From: Collimonas sp. UBA1456
GTDB lineage: Bacteria; Pseudomonadota; Gammaproteobacteria; Burkholderiales; Burkholderiaceae_D
Direction of reading: 5' to 3'
Length of the DNA: 9,590 nucleotides
Assembly: GCA_002325825.1 (NCBI GenBank)
Contig: DCSW01000091.1
Location: forward strand, 1-9,590
Shown piece after piece: positions 1 to 6,661 of the stretch (its first letter is position 1; each line of letters starts with the position of its first letter). Both the position numbers and the translations under genes were made by a program. The notes under the pieces are model-generated. The model worked only from the letters and a program-made list of their open reading frames with translations. It was not told the DNA's origin and searched no databases.

Positions 1-240
1 CAGCGACCATGTTTAGTTACGATCTGGTTGAACACATCCACGATTCGTGTTGGTCGCACTAGCCTATCCGGTGATCGGGTCTGTACGCGCTGACGGCGCT
101 GTGGCAACACTTCATCAAGCGTGACAATACCTTATGTCGGATGCTCTTAACTAAAGCAATAGATATGGGAATCAATACCCACTTTACCAGTTCTCAAAAA
201 TTAAAATACCGCCTATGTGAGTCAGGATGCTTCGCTTGGC
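1..240. other. No recognisable gene (left edge)
   Basis: All six frames are interrupted by stops and I recognise no conserved protein or RNA signature. It lies just downstream of the stop codon of the decayed hexR half on the minus strand. It is probably eroded intergenic or coding sequence, because the neighbouring genes are eroded too. A short minus-strand stretch (about 10-115) reads as an open segment, but I cannot assign it with any confidence. Confidence 0.4.
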
Positions 241-790
241 CTAGCGCTGCAGTTCTGCAAACGGGTTGGAGTGGTTAAGCGAAACACCGACTGCCAACAC
301 ATCAATCAACAGCAACAACAAAATCCGCGACACCATCGGGAGGATGGCATCATGCTACCCCCGTCGTGCTCCGCCGCCAGCGTGTAGTGGGCGTGCTTGG
401 CTAACTGCGAATTACTTGGCGCCAGAGTAATGATCGTAGTACCGGAATACACAGCTACTTCAACCGCGGTCGTCAAAATTGAAGATCACTACAACGACGT
501 CGCCGCTCTTAAGTATTGCGGCTGACACTCCTTGCCGCTGCGGATCGCTGTATGTGACTGGGACAGTACCGGTCACCGCCCCCCAGAGGACAGCTTCAAT
601 TTAAAGTCGGCTAATTTTTAGAATCCAATGGTGCGACAGAATCGAATCACTGTCGACTGACTGATGTCGGCACGACAGACAATTCCCGGAATCGGTTCGC
701 TGATAACGGCGCGCGGATCAAGCCAGCCACTTTCTACCTGGCCGACGGAAAACTGATGTGCGCCTTACGGATTCTTTCCAGAATAGGCAC
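241..790 (-). pseudogene. hexR: Decayed RpiR/HexR-family regulator, C-terminal half of a glk-hexR fusion
   Basis: HexR-type RpiR regulators bind DNA through an N-terminal helix-turn-helix and sense a sugar-phosphate through a C-terminal SIS domain, controlling glucose genes. Minus-strand fragments, spread over different frames, match the family in order: ILERIRK near 765-790; a helix-turn-helix piece with ADISQSTVIRFCR (about 620-680); KLADFKLKL broken by a stop; VTGTVPVTYS (about 550-580); SIS pieces LKSGDVVVVIFN (about 475-515) and SNSQLAKHAHYTL (about 385-425); and a C-terminus MVSRILLLLLIDVLAVGVSL ending in TAG at 241-243. About 85 residues between the helix-turn-helix and SIS parts appear to be missing, and there are several frameshifts and stops. 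It directly follows the glucokinase frame, as in the fused Burkholderia-type proteins, so it is the lost second half of one gene. The order and quality of the matches make the identification firm. It cannot give a working regulator. Confidence 0.85.
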
Positions 791-1811
791 GACATTGCCG
801 CAACCCCAGATGGTCACTAAGAATCGCCGCGATGCCAACAAAAGCCGGGTATGGGTCGGTAATGACGAAGGTCGGAATCTTTGCCAAGTAGCTACTGAAG
901 CGGCCCTTGTTCTCGAAGCGTGCACGGAACGGCGAGCGGGCGAAGTAGTCGCCCAGGCGCGGCACCACTCCACCGCCGATGTACAAGCCCCCCAGCGTAC
1001 CCAGTGTAACTGCCACATCGGCAGCTACGGTGCCTAGCATCGCGCAAAAACACTCTACGACCTCCATACACAAAGAATCGTTGCCCTGCAACGCGCGTTC
1101 GACGATATGTGCGGTGCGTAACTGTTCCGGCTGGGCGATTCCCTTGAGATCCGTCAATGCTTGATAAATCATTTCGATGCCGGGGCCGGACACCAGCCGT
1201 TCCGCTGATACGTGCGAATAGGTGCGCCAGCAATATGCCAGTACCGCCGCTTCACGCGCATCACCTGCAGCGAAGCTAACGTGTCCGCCTTCGCTGCCCA
1301 ACGCGATCCAACGCCCTTCGGCGGGAATCAAACCGCCGACGCCAAGCCCGGTGCCGGCGCCGACTAGACCGATCACGCTACCGCTCAAGGCCCGACCGCC
1401 GCCGATCCGGACGCAATGCGATTTCTCCAGATGCGGCAATGACATCGACAGCGCGGTAAAGTCGTTAACCACCAGCAAGGTATCAAGATTCAAACGGCGC
1501 AACGTGTTCTCTATCGAAAATTCCCAATCGTGATTGGTCATCTTGATATTGTCGCCCTGCACCGGATTGGCAATCGCAATCGCCGCGTGGCGCACCGGCA
1601 GATGTGCGCTGGCGGACAGGTAAGCTTCGACTGCGAGTGCGAACTCGGCATAATCGGCGCAAAGCAAAGTCTGGATCGTATCGATCTGGCCAGGCGCCAT
1701 CTCCAGCGCGAAACGGGCATTCGTGCCACCTACGTCCGCCAGCAGGCGCGGACCATCCAGATAGCTAACTGCTGAACTCTCACTAGCATCGATGATCTTG
1801 GATGAAGACAT
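765..1811 (-). CDS. glk: Glucokinase (ROK-independent, Glk family), separated from its former regulator half
   Basis: Cytoplasmic glucokinase, which phosphorylates glucose with ATP to glucose-6-phosphate. The 348-residue frame shows the E. coli-type Glk motifs in order: phosphate-binding DVGGTNARF (residues 26-34), sugar-side TNHDW (92-96), VVNDFTALSM with the likely catalytic Asp117 (114-123), the glycine-rich nucleotide loop GAGTGLGVGG (151-160) and SEGGHVSF (173-180). Homology runs to about residue 336 (AAILSDHLG). A frameshift near position 804 then replaces the expected linker with about 12 unrelated residues before the stop at 765-767, while the original continuation (ILERIRK) lies in another frame. 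The kinase domain is thus complete and may work alone, as stand-alone Glk proteins of about 320 residues do. The start ATG at 1809-1811 gives the expected N-terminus, but no strong ribosome binding site precedes it. The degraded zwf lies upstream on the same strand, about 100 bp away. Confidence 0.85.
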   Translation of the reverse strand: MSSSKIIDASESSAVSYLDGPRLLADVGGTNARFALEMAPGQIDTIQTLLCADYAEFALAVEAYLSASAHLPVRHAAIAIANPVQGDNIKMTNHDWEFSIENTLRRLNLDTLLVVNDFTALSMSLPHLEKSHCVRIGGGRALSGSVIGLVGAGTGLGVGGLIPAEGRWIALGSEGGHVSFAAGDAREAAVLAYCWRTYSHVSAERLVSGPGIEMIYQALTDLKGIAQPEQLRTAHIVERALQGNDSLCMEVVECFCAMLGTVAADVAVTLGTLGGLYIGGGVVPRLGDYFARSPFRARFENKGRFSSYLAKIPTFVITDPYPAFVGIAAILSDHLGLRQCRAYSGKNP

Positions 1812-1910
1812 GGTGTAAAACTTTCACTTTAATACGCATACTGCTGTTAGTAAGATCAGCTCAGGTAACTCAGCTGGCTATGCCTTGCCCCTCAATATTT
1901 ATTAACTGCC

Positions 1911-2690
1911 TCAACGATCTTCCTGCCATTGCGCGCAAGCCAGTGTTATCATCGCAAACGATGCTGCCTGAGCCCAGATTCCTCCCATATACGGTTTCGG
2001 CGGTGTCGACGTCGCCTAGCCAGTGGCGTAACCACGGCTCAGCCCAGCGTCAGGCTGCCTCTTGTTCGTCACACCGGACAAATAACGATAAATTGCCGCA
2101 TGTCGCATCCAGCAACAGGATTTCGTATGCTTCCGTGCGACGCTGTTTGAAGACTTGATCGACTGACAGGTCAAGCACCACCGACTGCACAGTCATGCTG
2201 TCTCCGGTCCGGGCTGCTTGGCCAGGCAATGCAATTGGATCGACTCATCCAGCTGCAGACGGATTACCAGGCGATTGCTGCTGCTATCGGATTGGCCGAA
2301 CGGCATCGGCAGAATCGCGCTGGGAATCTTGATCGAAAAGTGATAACGATTTTTGCAGTGCGCTGTGCCGGTCTCTTGCCGGTGTGCAAGAAATACGGCA
2401 CGCCGGGCCATCGTCAGTTGCACATGCGTCACCGCATCGTTGATCACGTGCGAAGACAGCAGGTCATGGCCGAGCGGCTTTTCCAACAACACTACCCGAG
2501 CCTGCGACAAATCAATGTTGCTGGCGGTAAGATTGGCACAAATCGGTTCGAATAACAACGACGATATCGCCATATAAAACACCGAAACCGCCTTGTGCGC
2601 GATGAAGACAGAGGCCAACACTTGATAACCGGCGACATCCAGCGGTCTATCGGCAAATAACTAATGCGCGCTAGGAAGCTTTGTCACAGC
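1911..2690 (-). pseudogene. zwf: Decayed glucose-6-phosphate dehydrogenase
   Basis: An intact Zwf oxidises glucose-6-phosphate to 6-phosphogluconolactone with NAD(P)+, the entry to the Entner-Doudoroff and oxidative pentose phosphate pathways. Minus-strand fragments match in order: SFLARISYLPID (about 2650-2690), VFYMAISSLLFEPICANL (about 2530-2590), VVLLEKPLGHDL (about 2460-2500), HVQLTMA, VPYFLHTGKRPAQRTAKIVI (about 2340-2405), NRLVIRLQLDESIQL (about 2230-2285), RRTEAYEILLLD (about 2105-2140), LFVRCDEQEAA and PYMGGIWAQAASF. The first roughly 90 residues are absent. Internal deletions remove about 45 codons before HVQLTMA, including the substrate-binding RIDHYLGKE region, and about 100 codons after it. 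There are several frameshifts, and a TGA at 2050-2052 stands where the family has Trp after EQEAA. The likely original stop is at 1911-1913. The 142-codon open frame at 2193-2621 is a fused remnant of this gene and not a new protein. No pgl is seen between it and glk. Confidence 0.9.
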
Positions 2691-2702
2691 GCGCCCCTTC
2701 TT

Positions 2703-2740
2703 GTTAGTTTCCCCTTGGCGTAAGGCAAGGGGAAACTAAC
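2703..2740. repeat. Perfect inverted repeat, 15-bp arms, 8-nt loop
   Basis: The arms 2703-2717 (GTTAGTTTCCCCTTG) and 2726-2740 are exact reverse complements around an 8-nt loop (GCGTAAGG). Neither strand has a T-run after the stem, so it is not a canonical intrinsic terminator. It lies about 12 bases beyond the point where zwf homology ends, between the divergent zwf and gts units. It could be a dispersed palindromic repeat, an RNA-processing hairpin, or a relic joined here by the deletion that removed the zwf 5' end. Confidence 0.75.
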
Positions 2741-2945
2741 CCAAGCCAGGTAATCGTTGCGACTGAAATCCTTTTATGTAACACAAATGATACGACCATC
2801 CCTATGCAATTCTCTTCGCGATGCGCAACAAATGATGCGGGAAGAATCTTCATGCATCGACAAGTAGCCAATAGAGCCAAATAAAGTGAAAGTGAAAGGA
2901 ATATGTAGTTGCATCAAAATTTTCATAATATAATAAAAACTTATA
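2741..2945. other. Gene-free intergenic region upstream of the gts promoter
   Basis: There is no recognisable coding sequence. The missing zwf 5' end would have mapped here, but I find no trace of its conserved N-terminal GDLA-type segment. The stretch becomes AT-rich after about 2870 and contains a short tandem AAAGTGAAAGTGAAAGG (about 2884-2900). No HexR-like palindrome was identified. Confidence 0.4.
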
Positions 2946-2974
2946 TTGCAATATTAATGTAGCATTACTAGAAT
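2946..2974 (+). promoter_or_regulatory. Putative sigma-70 promoter of the gts operon
   Basis: TTGCAA (2946-2951) and TAGAAT (2969-2974) are separated by exactly 17 bases within an AT-rich stretch, close to the consensus -35 and -10 elements. Transcription would start near 2981, giving a leader of about 270 nt before gtsA. The heptamer ATTGCAA overlaps the -35 element and recurs just after the -10, so the promoter may lie between two copies of a protein-binding site. That part is speculative. A second AT-rich candidate at about 2910-2935 (TTGCAT, then TATAAT) has a short 14-base spacer and looks weaker. Confidence 0.5.
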
Positions 2975-3250
2975 TGCAAATAGCGAACCAATAAAAACGC
3001 ATTTATTTGCGATGAAATTTACGATTCCACGTAGTTATGAATATACGTGAGAAATCGGGGCGTGCGACCACATCGCTTGGAAATTTTCCTCGACTTGCTA
3101 TGCGCGACCCAATGCAACCGCATCGCAGTGAGTCTGAAAGTTGAAATGATGAGGTGGAACTCGGGCATGCCGGCCAATCAGCATGTTGTCGGCGGCAATC
3201 GGTAATCAATAGGCATTCATCATAACAATTCCCACATACAGGAGACAAGA
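2975..3250 (+). promoter_or_regulatory. Long gtsA leader with ribosome binding site
   Basis: About 270 bases separate the predicted start of transcription from gtsA. No riboswitch fold was recognised and no conserved small protein is encoded. The minus-strand open frame across 3003-3287 has no family resemblance and runs into gtsA antisense. The leader ends in a strong Shine-Dalgarno sequence AGGAGA (3240-3245), five bases before the gtsA ATG. Confidence 0.45.
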
Positions 3251-4504
3251 ATGAGATTAAATCAAATAATAAAATCGATATTCGCAACTACCGCATTGTT
3301 GTCGAGCGCTGCCGCAGTCCACGCCGCTGAAGTGGAAGTACTGCATCAGTGGACTTCCAGCGGTGAAGCTAAATCGGTCGCCGAACTGAAGAAGATCATG
3401 GAAGCCAAGGGCATTACCTGGAAAGACTTCGCCGTCGCCGGCGGCGCCGGTGAAAACGCCACCACAGCATTAAAAGCACGTGTCATCGCCGGTAGCCCGC
3501 CGACAGCGGCTCAGATCAAGGGACCGTCGATCCAGGAGTGGGGCAAGGAAAGCTTGCTGGCAAATATCGATGGTGCCGCCATTCCAGGAAAATGGGATTC
3601 TCTCCTGCCTAAAGTTATTTCTAATACAATGAAATACAAGGGCCACTACGTCGCAGCGCCGGTCAATGTGCACCGCGTCAACTGGCTCTGGATCAATCCG
3701 GAGGTCCTAAAAAAAGCCGGCGCCAAAGTACCTACAAACTGGCCTGAATTCTTCAACGCCGCCGACAAGATTCAGAAGGCTGGCTTCGTCGCTATCGCCC
3801 ATGGCGGCCAGCCTTGGCAAGACGCTACCGTATTCGAAACCGTGGCGCTGGGCGTTGGCGGCGCTGACTTCTATAAAAAGGCACTGGTCAAACTCGATCC
3901 AGCTACCCTGACCGGACCAACCATGATCAAGACCTTTGACACACTGGGCAAGATCAAGGGCTACATCGACAAGAACGCTGCAGGCCGCGACTGGAACCTG
4001 GCAACTGCCATGGTCATCAACGGCAAGGCTGGTATGCAGTTCATGGGCGATTGGGCCAAGGGCGAGTTCACTGCTGCCGGCAAAGTGTCAGGGAAGGACT
4101 TCCTGTGTGTCGCGGCACCTGGCAACGACAAATCATACACGTACAACATCGATTCAATCGCGATGTTCAAGGTCAAGGGTCCTGAGACGCAAAAAGCGCA
4201 GCTGACACTGGCAACCGCCATCATGAGCCCGGAATTTCAGGAAATCTTCAACCTGAACAAGGGTTCGATCTCGGTTCGCCCTGATATCCCGCGTACCAAA
4301 TTCGACAGCTGCGCGATTAAATCGATGGATGACATGGCAGCAGCCAGCAAAGCCGGCACGCTGGAGCCAAGCATGGCCCATGGCATGGCGGTTAATTCGG
4401 CCGTACAAGGCGCAATGATTGACGTTGTGTCCAAATTCATGAATTCAAACATGACTTCGCAAGCAGCCGCTCAAGCGCTGGCAAAGGCAGCAAAAACAAA
4501 ATAA
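3251..4504 (+). CDS. gtsA: Periplasmic glucose-binding protein of a Gts-type ABC transporter
   Basis: Soluble binding protein (family 1 extracellular solute-binding) that captures glucose in the periplasm and delivers it to the GtsBC channel. The 417 residues begin with a signal peptide: positive N-terminus, hydrophobic run IFATTALLSSAAAV, and likely cleavage after VHA (residue 25). The mature protein closely follows the Pseudomonas GtsA pattern as I recall it: WTSSGE near the start, TWKDFAVAGGAGENA, AQIKGPSIQEW, PVNVHRVNWLWINPEV (about 136-151), HGGQPWQDATVFE (184-196), GRDWN, MGDWAKGEF, NKGSISVR and PSMAHGMA. The mature chain has only two cysteines (about 286 and 354), which could form a disulfide. 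AGGAGA just upstream supports the ATG at 3251. The frame is intact and full length. It is the first gene of the operon and is followed by a strong hairpin, consistent with higher expression of the binding protein. Another aldose or a glucose/mannose specificity is possible. Confidence 0.9.
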   Translation: MRLNQIIKSIFATTALLSSAAAVHAAEVEVLHQWTSSGEAKSVAELKKIMEAKGITWKDFAVAGGAGENATTALKARVIAGSPPTAAQIKGPSIQEWGKESLLANIDGAAIPGKWDSLLPKVISNTMKYKGHYVAAPVNVHRVNWLWINPEVLKKAGAKVPTNWPEFFNAADKIQKAGFVAIAHGGQPWQDATVFETVALGVGGADFYKKALVKLDPATLTGPTMIKTFDTLGKIKGYIDKNAAGRDWNLATAMVINGKAGMQFMGDWAKGEFTAAGKVSGKDFLCVAAPGNDKSYTYNIDSIAMFKVKGPETQKAQLTLATAIMSPEFQEIFNLNKGSISVRPDIPRTKFDSCAIKSMDDMAAASKAGTLEPSMAHGMAVNSAVQGAMIDVVSKFMNSNMTSQAAAQALAKAAKTK

Positions 4505-4611
4505 AGCGGGTCGTAGCTTATCTGGATATTATCTATATCATTTGTTTAAATAGCGTAATGAGAGCAGGGGCTGAAGCGAGATTCATCTCTTCGGCGCCCG
4601 CCGAGTCTGGC

Positions 4612-4657
4612 GATAACAGCGGCATTGCAATTCAAACCTTGCAATGCCGCTGTTATC
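4612..4657 (+). repeat. Perfect 19-bp stem-loop between gtsA and gtsB
   Basis: The arms 4612-4630 (GATAACAGCGGCATTGCAA) and 4639-4657 are exact reverse complements around the 8-nt loop TTCAAACC. No T-run follows, so it is better read as an mRNA-stabilising or partially attenuating hairpin than as a full terminator. Such hairpins after binding-protein genes are known from other ABC operons (for example malE-malF) and keep binding protein in excess over permease. The function here is inferred from position. Confidence 0.8.
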
Positions 4658-4685
4658 CGTCTCGCACCGGCTCTGATCCTGCTTC

Positions 4686-4690
4686 AGGAG
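4686..4690 (+). promoter_or_regulatory. Ribosome binding site deciding the gtsB start
   Basis: AGGAG lies six bases before the ATG at 4697. The earlier in-frame ATG at 4625 lies inside the stem of the 4612-4657 hairpin and has no such site, so 4697 is chosen as the gtsB start. Confidence 0.75.
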
Positions 4691-4696
4691 ATTTAC

Positions 4697-5650
4697 ATGT
4701 CCGATCACACCCTCTCATATACGGCAGCCGCTGTCGGGAGCCCAAGCCACACGCTTAAGCAGCAAGGGTGGATTGCGGTAATCGCCAATACCTGGCTACC
4801 ACGCCTGGTATTGGCACCTACTATCATCCTGTCACTGGTCTTTGTATACGGATTCATCGGCGTTACAGCCTGGCTGTCACTGACTAATTCGCGGATTCTG
4901 CCGAATTATGAAATTTCCGGATTCAATCAATATATTGAACTTTTCGGCCTGGATCGTTGGTGGGTTGCTGCTGCTAACTTGGGCATCTTCGGTGGCTTGT
5001 TCATCCTATTCTGCCTGACCATCGGGCTCGTCATGGCGATTCTGCTGGATCAGAGAATCCGTGCTGAAGGTGCGCTGCGCGCGATCTACCTGTACCCGAT
5101 GGCGTTATCGTTCATCGTTACAGGTGCCGCCTGGAAGTGGATCTTGAATCCTGGCCTCGGCCTGGAAAAGATGATGCATGACTGGGGTTTCGCCAACTTC
5201 TATTTCGACTGGCTAGTGAATTCCAATTTTTCTATCTATACTGTGGTGATCGCCGGCGTCTGGCAATCATCCGGCTTCGTGATGGCCCTGTTCCTGGCTG
5301 GCCTGCGCGGCATCGACGACAGTATCATCAAGGCGGCCATGGTCGATGGCGCCAGCTTGCCAACTATCTATCGGCGCATCGTCATTCCGGCTCTGCGCCC
5401 GGTGTTCTTCAGTGTATTGCTGGTTCTGGCGCATATCGCGATCAAAAGTTTCGACTTGGTGATGGCGCTGACTGCGGGCGGTCCAGGTACTTCTTCCGAC
5501 TTGCCGGCAATTTTCATGTATCAATTTTCTTTCTCACGTGGCCAGCTTGGCTTGGGTGCGGCATCGGCAATGATGATGCTGGCTTTCGTACTGGCAGTGC
5601 TGGTGACCATGATGTACCTGGAAACCAAAGGAGCACGCAATGGCCGCTGA
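4697..5650 (+). CDS. gtsB: Glucose ABC transporter permease 1
   Basis: Inner-membrane permease of the MalF type that pairs with GtsC to form the glucose channel. From the chosen ATG it has 317 residues, close to the usual length of about 300. A short cytoplasmic N-terminus is followed by about six hydrophobic segments, beginning with LVLAPTIILSLVFVYGFIGV. The EAA loop that docks on the ATPase is clear at about residues 206-235 (IIKAAMVDGASLPTIYRRI, then VIPALRP). The segment LTAGGPG before the last membrane helices is also typical of this family. The frame is intact. It starts 192 bases after gtsA, beyond the hairpin, and its end overlaps the gtsC start by 11 bases, which indicates translational coupling. 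Confidence 0.88.
   Translation: MSDHTLSYTAAAVGSPSHTLKQQGWIAVIANTWLPRLVLAPTIILSLVFVYGFIGVTAWLSLTNSRILPNYEISGFNQYIELFGLDRWWVAAANLGIFGGLFILFCLTIGLVMAILLDQRIRAEGALRAIYLYPMALSFIVTGAAWKWILNPGLGLEKMMHDWGFANFYFDWLVNSNFSIYTVVIAGVWQSSGFVMALFLAGLRGIDDSIIKAAMVDGASLPTIYRRIVIPALRPVFFSVLLVLAHIAIKSFDLVMALTAGGPGTSSDLPAIFMYQFSFSRGQLGLGAASAMMMLAFVLAVLVTMMYLETKGARNGR
5627..5633 (+). promoter_or_regulatory. gtsC ribosome binding site inside the gtsB 3' end
   Basis: AAAGGAG is located six bases before the gtsC ATG at 5640, inside the last codons of gtsB. It supports the overlapping start and coupled translation. Confidence 0.7.
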
Positions 5651-6533
5651 CAGCACCAGCAACACCATCTATCACGAAGGCAGTAAACTAACTGTCGGCC
5701 GCATGATGATCTACGCTATGCTAGTTCTATGTGCGCTGTACTACCTGGCGCCGCTGTATGTGATGCTAAGCACCTCTGTCAAAACGCTGGACGAAATCCG
5801 TACCGGAAACCTGCTGTCGCTGCCGATGTCGCCCACCGGCGCCGCCTGGGGAAAGGCTTGGGGCAATGCTTGTACCGGCGTCGATTGCAATGGCCTGCAA
5901 CCGTTTTTCTGGAACTCGATCAAGATGGCGGTGCCGGCGGTGCTAATTTCCACGCTGATCGGTTCGCTCAACGGTTACGTTCTCGCGCACTGGCGTTTTC
6001 GCGGTTCAGAGATTTTATTTACGGCGCTGATGGTTGGTTGCTTCATTCCGTTTCAGGTGGTGATATTGCCGATGGCCCGTTTGCTGGGTCTGGTCGGCAT
6101 GGCCAATACCACGCCTGGCCTGGTGTTTGTGCACGTGGTCTATGGCATCGCCTTCACCACTTTGTTCTTCCGCAATTACTATGTGACCGTGCCGGAAGAA
6201 TTGGTCAAGGCAGCCCGTATCGACGGCGCCGGTTTCTTCATGACTTACCGGAAGATCATTTTCCCTCTATCACTGCCGATTTTCATGGTCTGCTTTATTT
6301 GGCAGTTCACGCAGATTTGGAACGATTTCCTGTTCGGCGTGGTGTTTGGCGGTTCCGATGCCAAGCCGGTAACGGTAGCTCTGAACAATCTGGTGAACAC
6401 CTCGACCGGTGTGACCGAATACAATGTCAACATGGCGGCCGCCATTATCGCTGCGCTACCGACCTTGGTGGTGTATCTGCTGGCAGGTAAATATTTTGTG
6501 CGTGGGCTCACGGCTGGAGCTGTTAAAGGCTGA
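5640..6533 (+). CDS. gtsC: Glucose ABC transporter permease 2
   Basis: Inner-membrane permease of the MalG type and partner of GtsB. It has 297 residues, near the usual 280, with about six membrane segments starting at MMIYAMLVLCALYYLAPLYV. The EAA loop is at about residues 186-213 (EELVKAARIDGAGFFMTYRK, then IIFPLSLP), and IWNDFLFG follows it as in other MalG-like permeases. The C-terminus YFVRGLTAGAVKG is the conserved ending of this subfamily. A polar loop of about 40 residues between the first two membrane segments (ending ACTGVDCNGLQPFFWNSI) contains two cysteines and may face the periplasm. The frame is intact and overlaps gtsB by 11 bases. The gap to gtsD (128 bp) contains two hairpins. 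Confidence 0.88.
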   Translation: MAADSTSNTIYHEGSKLTVGRMMIYAMLVLCALYYLAPLYVMLSTSVKTLDEIRTGNLLSLPMSPTGAAWGKAWGNACTGVDCNGLQPFFWNSIKMAVPAVLISTLIGSLNGYVLAHWRFRGSEILFTALMVGCFIPFQVVILPMARLLGLVGMANTTPGLVFVHVVYGIAFTTLFFRNYYVTVPEELVKAARIDGAGFFMTYRKIIFPLSLPIFMVCFIWQFTQIWNDFLFGVVFGGSDAKPVTVALNNLVNTSTGVTEYNVNMAAAIIAALPTLVVYLLAGKYFVRGLTAGAVKG

Positions 6534-6548
6534 GAGCGTCCTCAAACA

Positions 6549-6573
6549 TCTGCTCTAGGCATTTTGGAGCAGA
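6549..6573 (+). repeat. Small hairpin downstream of gtsC
   Basis: TCTGCTC (6549-6555) pairs with GAGCAGA (6567-6573) around an 11-nt loop. No long T-run follows. It is the first of two consecutive stem-loops in the gtsC-gtsD gap. Confidence 0.55.
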
Positions 6574-6583
6574 GCCACACGGG

Positions 6584-6624
6584 AGAGTTTAACTCGCCGC
6601 GTTCCGGGGGGGCGATTAAACTCT
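6584..6624 (+). repeat. Large hairpin upstream of gtsD
   Basis: AGAGTTTAACTCGCC (6584-6598) pairs with GGCGATTAAACTCT (6611-6624) over 14 base pairs with one bulged C, around a GC-rich 12-nt loop. No T-run follows, so it is more likely an attenuator or mRNA-processing and stability element than a terminator. It would let gtsD be expressed at a level different from gtsBC. Confidence 0.65.
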
Positions 6625-6661
6625 GTCACATAATGAAAATTATTTAAGGAATCAGTTAAAG

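Larger units (their letters stand above)
4505..4696 (+). other. gtsA-gtsB intergenic spacer
   Basis: A 192-base gap within the operon with no gene. It holds a small GC-rich hairpin (TCGGC/GCCGA, 4591-4604), the large hairpin listed separately, and the gtsB ribosome binding site. No promoter stands out. Confidence 0.5.

Noticed and set aside
1..115. Minus-strand open segment faintly resembling an IS3-type integrase piece (RIVDVFNQIV)
   Set aside because: The resemblance covers only a few residues, no DDE motif or terminal repeat is visible, and the frame is short.
2229..2555. Plus-strand frame antisense to zwf
   Set aside because: It is a shadow of the zwf remnant, with no family resemblance and no ribosome binding site.
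2193..2621. 142-codon minus-strand frame as a new protein
   Set aside because: Its segments match non-adjacent parts of Zwf, with other Zwf pieces in neighbouring frames; it is a pseudogene artefact.
2741..3250. A HexR operator or riboswitch upstream of gtsA
   Set aside because: I found no palindrome matching the known HexR-type site and no recognisable riboswitch core.
3003..3287. Minus-strand 94-codon frame divergent from gtsA
   Set aside because: It overlaps the gtsA start and leader antisense, shows no recognisable domain, and has unconvincing composition.
4625..4696. Upstream in-frame ATG for gtsB at 4625
   Set aside because: It lies inside the 4612-4657 hairpin without a ribosome binding site, while 4697 has AGGAG at ideal spacing.
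5729..6490. Long plus-strand 253-codon frame overlapping gtsC
   Set aside because: It is an out-of-frame shadow of gtsC, rich in Arg/Gly/His, with no membrane or family pattern.
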